From the NCBI RefSeq assembly GCF_002848005.1, contig NZ_PKHX01000001.1:186001-250000 (forward strand): a stretch of DNA of 64,000 nt, read 5' to 3'. The notes under the pieces are model-generated. The model worked only from the letters and a program-made list of their open reading frames with translations, ran no database searches and was not told the DNA's origin. Below are positions 16,639 through 26,154 of the stretch, piece after piece. Both the position numbers and the translations under genes were made by a program. Position 1 is the first letter of the stretch. Each line of letters begins with the position of its first letter. The stretch comes from Varibaculum cambriense. GTDB lineage: Bacteria; Actinomycetota; Actinomycetes; Actinomycetales; Actinomycetaceae.

Positions 16639-18372
16639 ATGAGCCACGTGCAACGAGGTGATTGGGATCAGTGGTGGCGTAGTGCCGCCATCTATCAGAT
16701 TTATCCCCGTTCTTTTTCCGATTCCAACGGGGACGGGATCGGCGATCTAGCCGGGGTGTTAGAAAAAATTGACTACCTAGAAAAACTGGGAATCGATGCC
16801 GTCTGGTTTTCCCCTTTCTATCCTTCCCCGCAACACGACACCGGTTACGACGTAGCCGATTATCTGGATATTAATCCCGAATATGGCGACTTGGAGACTT
16901 TCGATAAGGTTCTCGCCGAGCTCCATTCCCGGGGAATGAAAGCCATCATCGATGTGGTTCCTAATCATTCCTCTTGGGATCACCCCCTCTTTAAGCAGGC
17001 GCTAGCCGCGGAGCCGGGCGATCCGGCACGCGATATGTATATGTTCCGCAAATGCGCGGATACCACTCCCAATAACTGGGGGTCTATGTTCGGCGGATCT
17101 GCCTGGTCAAAAGTGGAGCCCCTAACTGGTAAAGCTAGCGACCGGGACTGGTGGTATCTACATATTTTTGATGCCTCCCAACCCGACTTCAACTGGGAGA
17201 ACCCCAAAGTTCACGACTTTTTCCGGTCCTACCTACGTTTTTGGTTAGACCGCGGCGTAGATGGTTTCCGAGTGGATGTGGCTCACGGCCTGGTCAAGGA
17301 TCCCTCGCTACCAGATGACTTGGTGGGGCCGGATCGCCTTAACTATGAGGGCCCTAATAGCGATAATGGACGTGCCCTCGATGTGGGACCGTTCTTTAAC
17401 CAGCCGGGAGTCCACGATATTTATCGCGAATGGCGCCAGGTGCTAGATGAATATGGCCGTGACCGGATGCTAGTAGCCGAGGCCTGGGTCAATACCCCGG
17501 AGCAAGAAGCTATGTATGTGCGCGAGGACGAAATGTCCCAGGCCTTCAATTTCTCCGTGGTCAACTGCCAGTGGGAGCCAGCCGCTCTGCGGAAAGTAAT
17601 CCGGCGCACCCAAGAGGCCTCCGCTTCGGTAGGCGCTCCCCCCACTTGGGTACTGTCTAACCACGACAAAGTCCGCCATGCCACCCGTTTTGGCTACCCT
17701 AGCGGAGCGAATACCGATAACGGGATCGGGGCAAGTGACCCGCAACCGGATCGAGAAATCGGTTTAACTCGGGCGCTATCGGCAACCGCGTTCCTCGCGG
17801 GGCTGCCCGGCTCTATCTACCTGTATAACGGGGAAGAATTGGGACTACCTGATGCCACCAAGCTGCCGGATGAGGCACGACAAGATCCCACCTGGCAGCG
17901 TTCCGGCTTTAGAGTACGAGGACGCGACGGCTGCCGAGTACCGCTCCCCTGGTCGGATGAACCCGGTTCTAACTTTGGGTTCTCCCCTGCAGGCGCTAGC
18001 CCTGCCTGGTTGCCACAACCGGATGATTGGGGCGAGCTGTCGGTTAAGGCACAAGAATCTGACCCGAACTCTCCGTTAAACTTTTACCGCAAAATGCTTG
18101 CGGTTCGCCGTGACCTCGGTCTGGGAATGGGCGAATCTACCTGGCTAGACAGCGATCCCGAAGTACTGGCTTTACAGGTTACCGGAGCGAACGGGACTCG
18201 AGTGGTGGTAGTAACCAACCTGGGGATAGGCGTGCGTCCTCTGCCAGAGATCGCGGTAGCGGATTCAGCAAAAATAGTCCTAGCCACCCCAGGGATTGGC
18301 TCCTCACTTACCGAAAACTCTAGTCGAGAAGACAATATCGCCCCGGGACAAACTTTGTGGATCGAAATCTAG
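16639..18372 (+). CDS. GH13 alpha-glucosidase
   Basis: A 577-residue alpha-amylase family enzyme of the oligo-1,6-/alpha-glucosidase type. It opens with WWRSAAIYQIYPRSF and SDSNGDGIGDL. The catalytic triad is visible: nucleophile Asp in GFRVDVAHG, acid/base Glu in LVAEAW, and transition-state Asp in LSNHD. The DVVPNHSS motif is also present. It hydrolyses short alpha-glucosides in the cytoplasm (no signal peptide). The SD AGGAGAAGGAG is so close to the ATG that the GTG three codons later (16648) is also possible. Located just before glgP, so it may work on products of glucan breakdown. Exact linkage specificity is not decidable by eye. Confidence 0.92.
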   Translation: MSHVQRGDWDQWWRSAAIYQIYPRSFSDSNGDGIGDLAGVLEKIDYLEKLGIDAVWFSPFYPSPQHDTGYDVADYLDINPEYGDLETFDKVLAELHSRGMKAIIDVVPNHSSWDHPLFKQALAAEPGDPARDMYMFRKCADTTPNNWGSMFGGSAWSKVEPLTGKASDRDWWYLHIFDASQPDFNWENPKVHDFFRSYLRFWLDRGVDGFRVDVAHGLVKDPSLPDDLVGPDRLNYEGPNSDNGRALDVGPFFNQPGVHDIYREWRQVLDEYGRDRMLVAEAWVNTPEQEAMYVREDEMSQAFNFSVVNCQWEPAALRKVIRRTQEASASVGAPPTWVLSNHDKVRHATRFGYPSGANTDNGIGASDPQPDREIGLTRALSATAFLAGLPGSIYLYNGEELGLPDATKLPDEARQDPTWQRSGFRVRGRDGCRVPLPWSDEPGSNFGFSPAGASPAWLPQPDDWGELSVKAQESDPNSPLNFYRKMLAVRRDLGLGMGESTWLDSDPEVLALQVTGANGTRVVVVTNLGIGVRPLPEIAVADSAKIVLATPGIGSSLTENSSREDNIAPGQTLWIEI

Positions 18373-18543
18373 GGATTTTCGATACCTAACGGCGTCCACT
18401 ACCCTGGAAAATCCTGAAAACAGTGACATTTTACCGCCGGCAACGGGTGTAACTAATGCCACTGCGAAAATAGTGGATTTGGATCGGTCATTTCATCTTT
18501 AACCGATAGCCTTGGAATCGTAAGCCTTGTAAGGAGATTGAAT

Positions 18544-20913
18544 ATGGCAGACAACCTTACCCATTCTTTAGGTTCATTTACTCGTTCTATTTCTGGACGC
18601 CGCGCCGAAGACTCTACTCCGATGGAGTTTTGGACGGGAATGTCGCAAGCGATCGTAGAGCGGATCGCAGAAAACTGGGAAGCAACTACCGAAAAGTATG
18701 CGGCAGGACGGCAAGAGCATTACTTTTCGGCCGAATTTCTGATGGGCAGAGCTCTGCTTAATAACCTGGATAACCTAGGACTCTTAGAACAGGCCAAAGA
18801 GGCTACTAACGCCTTAGGCATGAATCTGACCGACGTTCTCGAGGCCGAGCACGATGCCTCCCTCGGTAACGGGGGTCTAGGGCGATTAGCTGCCTGTTTC
18901 CTAGATTCTTGCGCCACCATGAACCTACCGGTGCGCGGATATGGAATCTTGTACCGTTACGGACTATTTAAACAAGCTTTCGAAAACGGTAACCAGCGTG
19001 AACATCCGGATCCCTGGATGGAGGAAGGCTATCCCTTCGTCATTCGCCGCGAGGAACAGCCCCGCTTTGTGCACTTCGCGGATATGGAGGTGCGAGCGGT
19101 TCCCTACGATATGCCAATTACTGGATACGGTACCGATAACGTAAATAATCTGCGGCTATGGAAGTCAGAACCGATTGAAGAGTTCGACTATGAGGCTTTC
19201 AACTCGCAGCGTTTCACCGATGCGATTATTGAGCGGGAACGGGTTGCAGACCTTTGCCGGGTGCTTTATCCCAATGACACTACTTTTGAGGGCAAAGTAT
19301 TGCGGGTACGCCAACAATACTTCTTCGTATCTGCCTCCCTGCAGGACATGGTAGAGAACTACATTAAGCATCATGGCGATGACCTGCGCGATTTCGCAAA
19401 ATACAATTGCATTCAGCTAAATGACACCCACCCGGTATTGGCGATTCCGGAACTGATGCGGATTCTGCTCGATGACCACGGGATGGACTGGGAAGATGCC
19501 TGGCAGATCGTGCAGAACACTTTCGCTTACACCAACCATACGGTGCTCGCGGAAGCTCTAGAAACTTGGGAATACGCCATTTTCCAGCGACTATTCCCCC
19601 GGATTTTGGAAATCGTGGCGGAAATCGATCGTCGTTTCCGCATGGAGCTGGAGGCGTTGGGCTTTGACGCTGCCCGGATTGACTATATGTCGCCGATTCA
19701 TGGCGGACGGATCCATATGGCCTGGATCGCCTGCTACGCGGCGTTTTCGATTAACGGGGTGGCTGCCCTACACACCGAGATCATTAAGCGGCAGACCCTG
19801 AAAGACTGGTACGAGATTTGGCCACAAAAGTTTAATAACAAGACTAATGGGGTTACGCCGCGGCGCTGGCTGAAACAGTGCAATCCGCGTCTAGCTAACC
19901 TGCTTACTGAGAAGCTGGGCTCGACTGATTGGGTTACCGATATGGATCAGCTCAAAACCCTGCGGCACTTGGCTGATGACTCAGATCTAATGGCGCAGCT
20001 GCTGGGGGTAAAGGCCGATAACAAACGGGACTTTGCCCAGTGGTTGGAGCAGCGTTCTGGGGAAAAGATCGATCCGTCAGCGATTTTCGATGTGCAAATT
20101 AAACGTTTGCACGAATACAAGCGCCAGCTGCTAAATGCACTGTACATTTTGGATCTCTATTTCCGGATCAAAGAGAATCCGCAAAAGCCGTGGCCGCATC
20201 GGGTATTTATTTTCGGAGCAAAAGCGGCACCGGGTTATGTACGCGCCAAGGCAATCATTAAACTGATTAACACTATCGGGGAGCTGATTGCCGGAGACCC
20301 CGAGGTTTCTAAGATTATCCAAGTGGTATTCGTTGAGAACTACAACGTTTCCCCGGCGGAACATATTATTCCCGCTGCCGATATTCACGAACAGATCTCT
20401 ACTGCTGGTAAAGAGGCGTCGGGAACTTCGAATATGAAGTTCATGATGAACGGCGCCCTATGTCTGGGTACTTTAGACGGTGCCAATGTGGAGATTGTGG
20501 ATTCTGTGGGAGAAGAAAACGCCTACATTTTCGGCGCCAAAGAAGAAGAACTTCCAGAGTTGCGGCGCGCTTACGATCCGCGAAAGCTATATGAGACCGT
20601 GCCGGGACTTAAACGTACCTTGGATGCGTTTGTTGATGGCACCTTAGATGATGGTGGTACCGGTCTGTTCCATGATCTGCTGGGTTCGCTGCTCGATTCT
20701 AACGGTTACGAACCGGCTGACGTGTATTACGTACTCGGTGATTTCGCTGATTATCGGGAAGTGCGTGATCGCGCTGCTCTCGAATACGCTGACCAAATTG
20801 AATGGGCACGTAAATGCTGGATCAACATCTGTGAGTCCGGGCGCTTCAGCGCTGATCGCACTATCAGTGACTACGCTGAACAGGTATGGAAGCTGGAGAG
20901 CCAAAAAATCTAG
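18544..20913 (+). CDS. glgP: Glycogen/maltodextrin phosphorylase
   Basis: 789 residues, the usual length of GT35 phosphorylases. Recognised by EHDASLGNGGLGRLAACFLD near the N-terminus, LNDTHPVLAIPELMR, NGVTPRRWL, and the PLP-lysine segment GTSNMKFMMNGALCLGTLDG followed by ANVEI. It releases glucose-1-phosphate from alpha-1,4-glucans. I chose the ATG at 18544 (AAGGAG 7 nt upstream) over a TTG two codons earlier. The 170-bp gap upstream has only a weak hairpin (CCACT/AGTGG). A strong terminator follows at 21017. Confidence 0.97.
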   Translation: MADNLTHSLGSFTRSISGRRAEDSTPMEFWTGMSQAIVERIAENWEATTEKYAAGRQEHYFSAEFLMGRALLNNLDNLGLLEQAKEATNALGMNLTDVLEAEHDASLGNGGLGRLAACFLDSCATMNLPVRGYGILYRYGLFKQAFENGNQREHPDPWMEEGYPFVIRREEQPRFVHFADMEVRAVPYDMPITGYGTDNVNNLRLWKSEPIEEFDYEAFNSQRFTDAIIERERVADLCRVLYPNDTTFEGKVLRVRQQYFFVSASLQDMVENYIKHHGDDLRDFAKYNCIQLNDTHPVLAIPELMRILLDDHGMDWEDAWQIVQNTFAYTNHTVLAEALETWEYAIFQRLFPRILEIVAEIDRRFRMELEALGFDAARIDYMSPIHGGRIHMAWIACYAAFSINGVAALHTEIIKRQTLKDWYEIWPQKFNNKTNGVTPRRWLKQCNPRLANLLTEKLGSTDWVTDMDQLKTLRHLADDSDLMAQLLGVKADNKRDFAQWLEQRSGEKIDPSAIFDVQIKRLHEYKRQLLNALYILDLYFRIKENPQKPWPHRVFIFGAKAAPGYVRAKAIIKLINTIGELIAGDPEVSKIIQVVFVENYNVSPAEHIIPAADIHEQISTAGKEASGTSNMKFMMNGALCLGTLDGANVEIVDSVGEENAYIFGAKEEELPELRRAYDPRKLYETVPGLKRTLDAFVDGTLDDGGTGLFHDLLGSLLDSNGYEPADVYYVLGDFADYREVRDRAALEYADQIEWARKCWINICESGRFSADRTISDYAEQVWKLESQKI

Positions 20914-21016
20914 TTCCACCGCCAGGTGATTGCCGGGTTTCGTTAACGATTACTCCCGAGAGTGCCGGGAAGCCTGCGGGAATCCTAGGAAGAAATCACA
21001 AGTAAAAATACTGCCT

Positions 21017-21056
21017 GCGGGTGGGGAAGCTACTTCCCCACCCGCAATATTTTTTA
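21017..21056 (+). terminator. Rho-independent terminator after glgP
   Basis: Perfect 13-bp stem GCGGGTGGGGAAG (21017-21029) with CTTCCCCACCCGC (21033-21045), loop CTA, followed by AATATTTTTT. Ends the glgP transcript before nagB. Confidence 0.93.
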
Positions 21057-21128
21057 CTATCGCGATCATGAATTTTACGGTTAACGCGCGCCGTAGTCAC
21101 GAGCGTGGGTCAGCGTGAGAAAATAACA

Positions 21129-21162
21129 ATGACTTGAGCTAAGCCAACTATGACTTAAGCTA
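21129..21162 (+). promoter_or_regulatory. Direct repeat upstream of nagB
   Basis: ATGACTTGAGCTA (21129-21141) and ATGACTTAAGCTA (21150-21162) differ at one base and are 21 bp apart, two helical turns, so a dimeric regulator could read both. The repeats lie 37-70 bp before the nagB start, where a GntR- or ROK-type regulator would be expected. No regulator gene lies nearby. Confidence 0.55.
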
Positions 21163-21198
21163 GCAAAAACTGGATAATTCCTACCTAAGGAGACCTAA

Positions 21199-21984
21199 AT
21201 GCGAATTGCGATTACTCCCACTGCGGAAGCTGGATCGAAACTGGCAGCAAAACTGCTTGTCCCCCAAGTAAAACCCGGTTTTCGGCTGGGCTTAGCTACC
21301 GGTTCCACCCCCGAAGGACTCTACGCCGAGCTGCGTAAAGCCCACGCCGAAACAGATTTCACTTTAGAGCACTGCACCGGGTGGGCATTAGACGAATACG
21401 TAGGGATCGCCCCTGACCATCCAGAGCGTTATCGCAATGTGCTTCGCCGCGAATTGGTTGGCGAGGAAAAAACCGGACTCAAAGACGAAAACCTCAATAC
21501 CCCCGATGGGCTCTCTCCCGACCCGGAAGAATCAGCTCGCCGCTACGAGGAAGCGATTACCTCCGGCGTTGACCTGCAAATTCTAGGTATCGGCGCCGAT
21601 GGCCATATTGGTTTCAATGAACCCTCTGGCTGCCTAGTCAACCCCACCAATGTGGTTACTTTAGCTCCCCGCACGATCAGCGATAATGCCCGTTTCTTTG
21701 ATGGAGAGGAAGCAAAAGTTCCACGCCGAGCCATTACCCAGGGCCTGGCAACAATTATGCGCTCGCGCCAAGCGATCTTGCTGGCCTTTGGGGAACAAAA
21801 GGCTGACGCGGTGGCAGGCACGGTAGAGGGCGCGGTTAGTGCTTTTTGCCCGGCCTCGATCCTGCAATACCACCTGGACGTAGTGGTGATTGTAGATAAT
21901 GCTGCCGCTAGCAAACTAAAGCTGGCCGACTATTATCGGGAAACTTGGCAGGCCAAATACCCCGATATTCCGCTAGACGCCTAA
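21199..21984 (+). CDS. nagB: Glucosamine-6-phosphate deaminase
   Basis: 261 residues, full length. Motifs: LGLATGSTPEGLYAELR for phosphate binding, LDEYVGI with the catalytic Asp, and the signature LGIGADGHIGFNEPSG containing the Asp-His-Glu relay. Converts glucosamine-6-phosphate to fructose-6-phosphate plus ammonia, linking amino sugar use to glycolysis. SD AAGGAG is 6 nt before the ATG. Monocistronic: terminators lie on both sides. No nagA or transporter lies in the window. Likely controlled through the direct repeat upstream. Confidence 0.96.
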   Translation: MRIAITPTAEAGSKLAAKLLVPQVKPGFRLGLATGSTPEGLYAELRKAHAETDFTLEHCTGWALDEYVGIAPDHPERYRNVLRRELVGEEKTGLKDENLNTPDGLSPDPEESARRYEEAITSGVDLQILGIGADGHIGFNEPSGCLVNPTNVVTLAPRTISDNARFFDGEEAKVPRRAITQGLATIMRSRQAILLAFGEQKADAVAGTVEGAVSAFCPASILQYHLDVVVIVDNAAASKLKLADYYRETWQAKYPDIPLDA

Positions 21985-21999
21985 AGAAAATTCTCGTAG

Positions 22000-22046
22000 C
22001 TGCCCAAAACTTAGACCTAGCCTTGTCTAAGTTTTGGGCAGTTTTT
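22000..22046 (+). terminator. Rho-independent terminator after nagB
   Basis: Perfect 17-bp stem (22000-22016 with 22025-22041), 8-nt loop, then TTTTT. Confidence 0.95.
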
Positions 22047-22060
22047 ACATGGAGCTAATC

Positions 22061-22078
22061 CCAGATTGTAATATCTGG
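22061..22078 (+). promoter_or_regulatory. Leaderless ddh promoter with overlapping palindrome
   Basis: The -10 TAATAT (22069-22074) ends 6 nt before the ddh ATG. It is enclosed by the inverted repeat CCAGAT-TGTAAT-ATCTGG (22061-22078). A repressor bound there would cover the -10. The site begins only 14 bp after the nagB terminator. Confidence 0.55.
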
Positions 22079-22080
22079 CT

Positions 22081-23055
22081 ATGACGATAAAAGTTGCAAT
22101 CAATGGATATGGCAATCTGGGACGGGCAGTAGAAAGAGCCGTCAACGCCGCGGGCGATATGGAAGCGGTGGCGGTGTTTACTCGCCGCGATCCGAAGAGT
22201 CTAAAAACCGCCGGTACCCCGGTTTACCCTCTAAGCCAGATGGCTGATTTTAAGGGAAAAGTTGACGTATGTATTTGCTGCGGAGGCAGCGCTACAGACC
22301 TGCGTACCCAGGGACCTGCCGCCGTCGCCTACTTCAATACGGTAGATTCGTTTGACACCCATGCCGATATTCCTGCCTACTTTGCGGATATGGATGCCGC
22401 GGCCAAGAAAGCGGGACATGCTGCTCTGATTTCCACCGGATGGGATCCCGGTCTGTTCTCGATTGCCCGGACTCTCACCGAGGCGGTGCTTCCGGATGGC
22501 TATACCCAGACTTTTTGGGGACGCGGGGTTTCTCAAGGTCACTCGGATGCGATTCGCCGGATCGAAGGGGTGGAGGGCGCAGTGCAGTACACCGTCCCCA
22601 ACCCCGAGGCGATGCGGGCGGTAGAAAGCGGCGAAAATCCCCAGCTGACCACTGCGGATAAACATACTCGTCTCTGCTACGTAGTGGCTGCTTCCGGAGC
22701 CGATAAAGAGCGGATTACCCGCGAAATCAAGGAAATGCCTAAATATTTTGCGGACTATGAAACCACCGTTAACTTTATTTCTGCCGAGGAACTGGCGCGT
22801 GATCACGCCGGGATGCCTCATGGCGGGGAGGTAATTCGGGTAGGACATACCCGCGAGGGAATCAAACACTTGGCACGTTTCCAGCTACAACTGGACTCCA
22901 ACCCCGATTTCACCGGCTCGATGGTGGCCGCTAGCGCTCGCGCCCTCGTTCGTCTGCACGAACATGGTCATCGCGGAGCGGCCAGCGTCCTGGATCTACC
23001 TCCTGCCTGGTATTCTCCGTCCTCCCCTCAGCAGCTACGTGCCCAACTGCTATAG
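22081..23055 (+). CDS. ddh: meso-Diaminopimelate D-dehydrogenase
   Basis: 324 residues, matching Corynebacterium-type Ddh. The N-terminal Rossmann motif is VAINGYGNLGRAV. CICCGGSATD, the STGWDPGLFS loop and WGRGVSQGHSDAIRRI are hallmarks of the family. It makes meso-DAP from tetrahydrodipicolinate in one NADPH-dependent step, for lysine and peptidoglycan. No SD; the ATG lies 6 nt after TAATAT. Single-gene unit between terminators. No other lysine gene lies in the window. The assignment is confident; whether this is the only DAP route cannot be told here. Confidence 0.95.
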   Translation: MTIKVAINGYGNLGRAVERAVNAAGDMEAVAVFTRRDPKSLKTAGTPVYPLSQMADFKGKVDVCICCGGSATDLRTQGPAAVAYFNTVDSFDTHADIPAYFADMDAAAKKAGHAALISTGWDPGLFSIARTLTEAVLPDGYTQTFWGRGVSQGHSDAIRRIEGVEGAVQYTVPNPEAMRAVESGENPQLTTADKHTRLCYVVAASGADKERITREIKEMPKYFADYETTVNFISAEELARDHAGMPHGGEVIRVGHTREGIKHLARFQLQLDSNPDFTGSMVAASARALVRLHEHGHRGAASVLDLPPAWYSPSSPQQLRAQLL

Positions 23056-23143
23056 CTAGTTCCTTTATCTACAAATCGAAACCCATTAGCGGGAACAGCT
23101 TGGGGTTCGCAAAGCTTTAGCCTCCGGGGTGGAACCGATAGCT

Positions 23144-23181
23144 AAAGGGGCTGAGGAATAACCATATTCCTCAGCCCCTTT
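23144..23181. terminator. Bidirectional terminator between ddh and DUF1540 gene
   Basis: Perfect 17-bp stem AAAGGGGCTGAGGAATA (23144-23160) with its complement (23165-23181), 4-nt loop ACCA. Convergent genes lie on both sides. The T-runs are short (TTTAA), so termination relies on the very stable stem. Confidence 0.85.
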
Positions 23182-23243
23182 AAGCTGTAATCCTTACCAT
23201 TTAGCTAAGGATCCGGGTTCTTAGCTGCTGCCCACCTGCTTAC

Positions 23244-23504
23244 CTAGGCGGTAGCAAAGGTAAGGCATTTTTCATCGTCGCCTACTTTGACGGAATCAGC
23301 TTGGCAGAGCAGGTGCTGGTTAAATTTGCAGTCTGCAAGCTGGCAAGCCCCAACCTGGGAATTAACTTTTCCTAGTCCGCCCTTCTCGTCGAGGGCAATA
23401 AAGGTTGCGCATCCACCTTTTGCGATGGTTACCGCGTAAGCGTTGCAACCATTGTCGTTGAAGGCACAATCACTAGCTGAACAATTCACTCCTGGCATTG
23501 CCAT
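23244..23504 (-). CDS. DUF1540 Cys-rich small protein
   Basis: 86 residues with two DUF1540-type units, CSASDCAFNDNGCNAYAVTI and CQLADCKFNQHLLCQADSVK, each with C-x4-C-x(6-7)-C spacing, plus two further cysteines. Likely binds metal. The strong SD AAAGGAGG is 7 nt before the ATG, suggesting high expression. Stands alone downstream of dnaG on the same strand, with 219 AT-rich bases between. Biological role unknown. Confidence 0.9.
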   Translation of the reverse strand: MAMPGVNCSASDCAFNDNGCNAYAVTIAKGGCATFIALDEKGGLGKVNSQVGACQLADCKFNQHLLCQADSVKVGDDEKCLTFATA

Positions 23505-23723
23505 TTGTGTTCCTCCTTTGAAGTTTTTATAAAGACAGTTTCAATCTACAAAGAGAATCAGCGAAGTAAAAGTAATTAATTTTCGAAATGTCACCCCTAT
23601 AAATAAAAGCACATAACTGCTGGTAAAAAGGCTCTTATCTTCTAATAAATGAAATAGTATTCCCTAAATTTAAATAGCAATAGTGTCATTACTTAAATTA
23701 GTATTGCGTACCTAAGTTGTTTC

Positions 23724-25745
23724 TTATTTAGATTCTTGCAGGTTACGGCGGGTATTCTCCAGGTTCATTAAGGTAGAAAAAATCTGTTGGTATTGCTCAT
23801 CTTGAGGGTCACAGCGTTGCAATCGCGCCTTCATCTCCGCTATTTGGCGGGAGAGATCACCGCGGATCATCGCTCCCCACATCCCCCGGGCATAGTCATT
23901 TAGACGCGCGGGATCATCTTGCGGAAGCGGGGAAACTACTAGCGCCGATACTAAACTTTGCAGTTGCGGAGAGATATTCGATCCTACAAGTTCCACCCAC
24001 CGTTTATTCGCTAGCAGGATTGCGCGTTTCCCTTTGACCCCCAGCTCGTCCTCGGCACCCCGCCACAGCTCTGCGTATTTATCTAATCCCCCCAGGGAAG
24101 AAACCGCCGAAAATAGGGCACTAAACATGGGAACCCGGAAAGCTTCAGGAGCAACCTGTTCCACCCCGATCCCAAATAGACTCGCTGGCAACTGCAGTAG
24201 GCATTCCAGAGCTTGCCGTTCTAGGTTGACTACTGGATCGGAGCTATCTGGCAAAGTAATGGCCGCGGGCGCAGCGGGCGCGGCCGAGCTTCCCCCCTGT
24301 CCAGCTCCGGTGGCTGCTCTGGACGTATAGGGGCTGGCTGCCGGAATATTTCCTGATCCGGGAGCGGATCGGGTTTGCGCCCGGGAGGCGTTATGCACTA
24401 CCTGGCGTACCTCATCTTCCGGCATCCCCACCCAACCGGCGAGGCGGCGAGTATATTCCGAACGGAGTGCCACATCCCTAATCCGTGACACCACCGGGGC
24501 GGCGGCGCGCAAACCGTTTACTCGCCCTTCGGAAGTATCCAAGTTATAAGCTTTGAGGATAGTGCGTAAAACAAACTCAAAAAGGGGACGCCGCGAATCT
24601 ACCAGTGCCCGCACCGCAGTGGCTCCCTGGGTTTGCCACAAATCGCAAGGATCTTTCCCCGAGGGCTCAACCGCCACGAAAGTTTGGGAAGCGAAAGCCT
24701 GATCTTCCCCGAAGGCGTGCAGTGCCGCTTTTTGTCCGGCCTCATCACCATCGAAAGTAAATATTACTTCCCCGCCACGTGCCTTCCCCGAAGATAGCAA
24801 CACCCCGGCTGCCGGATCAGCATTATCACCGAGGAGGCGACGGACAATCTGTACGTGATCGGAACCAAAAGCAGTACCGCAGGTAGCAACCGCGCATTCC
24901 ACCCCCGCCAGGTGGGCAGCCATCACATCGGTATAGCCCTCCACCACCACGATGCGGCGCTGCCGGCTGATCGCCTTTTTAGCCATATCGATCCCGTACA
25001 GCACCTTGGATTTCTTATAGACCGCAGTTTCGGGAGTGTTCAGATACTTCGGTCCTTTATCATCCTCACCTAGCCGGCGTGCCCCAAAACCTACTATTTC
25101 TCCCGTCAGATTAGATATGGGCCAAATGAGCCGCCCGCGAAAACGATCATAGGGGCCGCGTTGTCCCCGAGAAAACAGCCCCGATGCCGCCAATTCCGGC
25201 TCGGTAAATCCCCGTTTACGCAGATAAGAAAGCAAAGCATCCCAGGAGGCAGGAGCGTATCCCAATGAGAACTTGGCCGCGACCTCGGCATCGAAACCGC
25301 GAGCGCTCAAAAATTTTTGTGCTCCGATAGCTTCTTTACTTCCCAGTTGGGAACGGAAAAATTGGGCGGCGTTGCGATTGGCTTCCAGGATCCGCGCCCG
25401 GGAAACCCGGTTCGGATCTTTCCTGTCCCCACCCCCACTTTCTTCGTAATGCAAGGTGACGCCGGTTTTATCCGCTAGATATTGCACCGCTTCGGCGAAA
25501 GAAAGGTGATGGATATTTTCAACAAACTTGATCACGTCCCCACCTTCACCGCATCCAAAGCAGTGATAATAGCCTTGCGCGGGGCGCACATGGAACGAGG
25601 GGGTGCGTTCATCATGGAAGGGACAAAGTCCTTTTAGAGCACCGACTCCGGCGGGGCGCAAAGCCACCTGTTCGCCCACGATTTCATCAATCCGGGCACG
25701 CTCACGTACCTGATCGATATCTTCGCGTCGAATTAACCCAGCCAT
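23724..25745 (-). CDS. dnaG: DNA primase
   Basis: 673 residues. The N-terminal zinc ribbon has CPFHDERTPSFHV and CFGCGEGGD. The catalytic TOPRIM core contains VVEGYTDVMAAHLAG and FTFDGDEAGQKAA. A Pro/Ala/Ser-rich linker near residue 465-500 leads to the helicase-binding C-terminal domain. An insertion between the two TOPRIM motifs (around ADPAAGVLLSSGKARG) makes this core longer than in E. coli. It lays RNA primers at the fork. TATGAT ends 6 nt before the ATG, so it is probably leaderless. In many actinobacteria dgt directly precedes dnaG; here two unrelated genes intervene. Confidence 0.97.
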   Translation of the reverse strand: MAGLIRREDIDQVRERARIDEIVGEQVALRPAGVGALKGLCPFHDERTPSFHVRPAQGYYHCFGCGEGGDVIKFVENIHHLSFAEAVQYLADKTGVTLHYEESGGGDRKDPNRVSRARILEANRNAAQFFRSQLGSKEAIGAQKFLSARGFDAEVAAKFSLGYAPASWDALLSYLRKRGFTEPELAASGLFSRGQRGPYDRFRGRLIWPISNLTGEIVGFGARRLGEDDKGPKYLNTPETAVYKKSKVLYGIDMAKKAISRQRRIVVVEGYTDVMAAHLAGVECAVATCGTAFGSDHVQIVRRLLGDNADPAAGVLLSSGKARGGEVIFTFDGDEAGQKAALHAFGEDQAFASQTFVAVEPSGKDPCDLWQTQGATAVRALVDSRRPLFEFVLRTILKAYNLDTSEGRVNGLRAAAPVVSRIRDVALRSEYTRRLAGWVGMPEDEVRQVVHNASRAQTRSAPGSGNIPAASPYTSRAATGAGQGGSSAAPAAPAAITLPDSSDPVVNLERQALECLLQLPASLFGIGVEQVAPEAFRVPMFSALFSAVSSLGGLDKYAELWRGAEDELGVKGKRAILLANKRWVELVGSNISPQLQSLVSALVVSPLPQDDPARLNDYARGMWGAMIRGDLSRQIAEMKARLQRCDPQDEQYQQIFSTLMNLENTRRNLQESK

Positions 25746-26154
25746 GTCTTAATCATAGGCGAGGGCGCGCGGGGGCACCTATACTTGCTTGCTTATCCAC
25801 AGGATTTTTGTCAAATAGCTCCGACAGTCTTCCTAGAGGTACCTGCAGATTAAATAAAATACATTTTATAAGGTATAAAAAATAACCGTTTTATCCATTT
25901 TTATTATTACTTAACCGTAGATTTTTTATAAAATAACTCCCAGTTACCAGGGAGCTATCCTTTAATGATTGGTTATTTTTCAACCACTTTTAAGTAGCTA
26001 CTTTCCAGGGAATGTATCACAACTCAGATATAAAAATAGCCCCCACGAGTTGGACCTCCATACTATTGTGACGGTAGAAGCGGCGTTTAGGTAAAACCCT
26101 AATCATGCTGTTTTCAATAATCAGAGTTCCCCGAGCAGAAAGTAAGAATCAACG
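25746..26154. other. AT-rich intergenic region
   Basis: Divergent gap of 409 bases between dnaG and the Pro-rich protein gene, clearly more AT-rich than the surroundings (especially 25850-25990). It holds small palindromes such as ATAAAAT/ATTTTAT (near 25855-25872) and TAACTCCC/GGGAGCTA (25933-25958), but I see no gene, RNA or strong terminator. The -10 of dnaG is at 25752-25757. Confidence 0.5.

Noticed and set aside
22231..22869. Antisense 212-codon frame opposite ddh
   Set aside because: A shadow of ddh codon usage; no SD and no recognisable motif.
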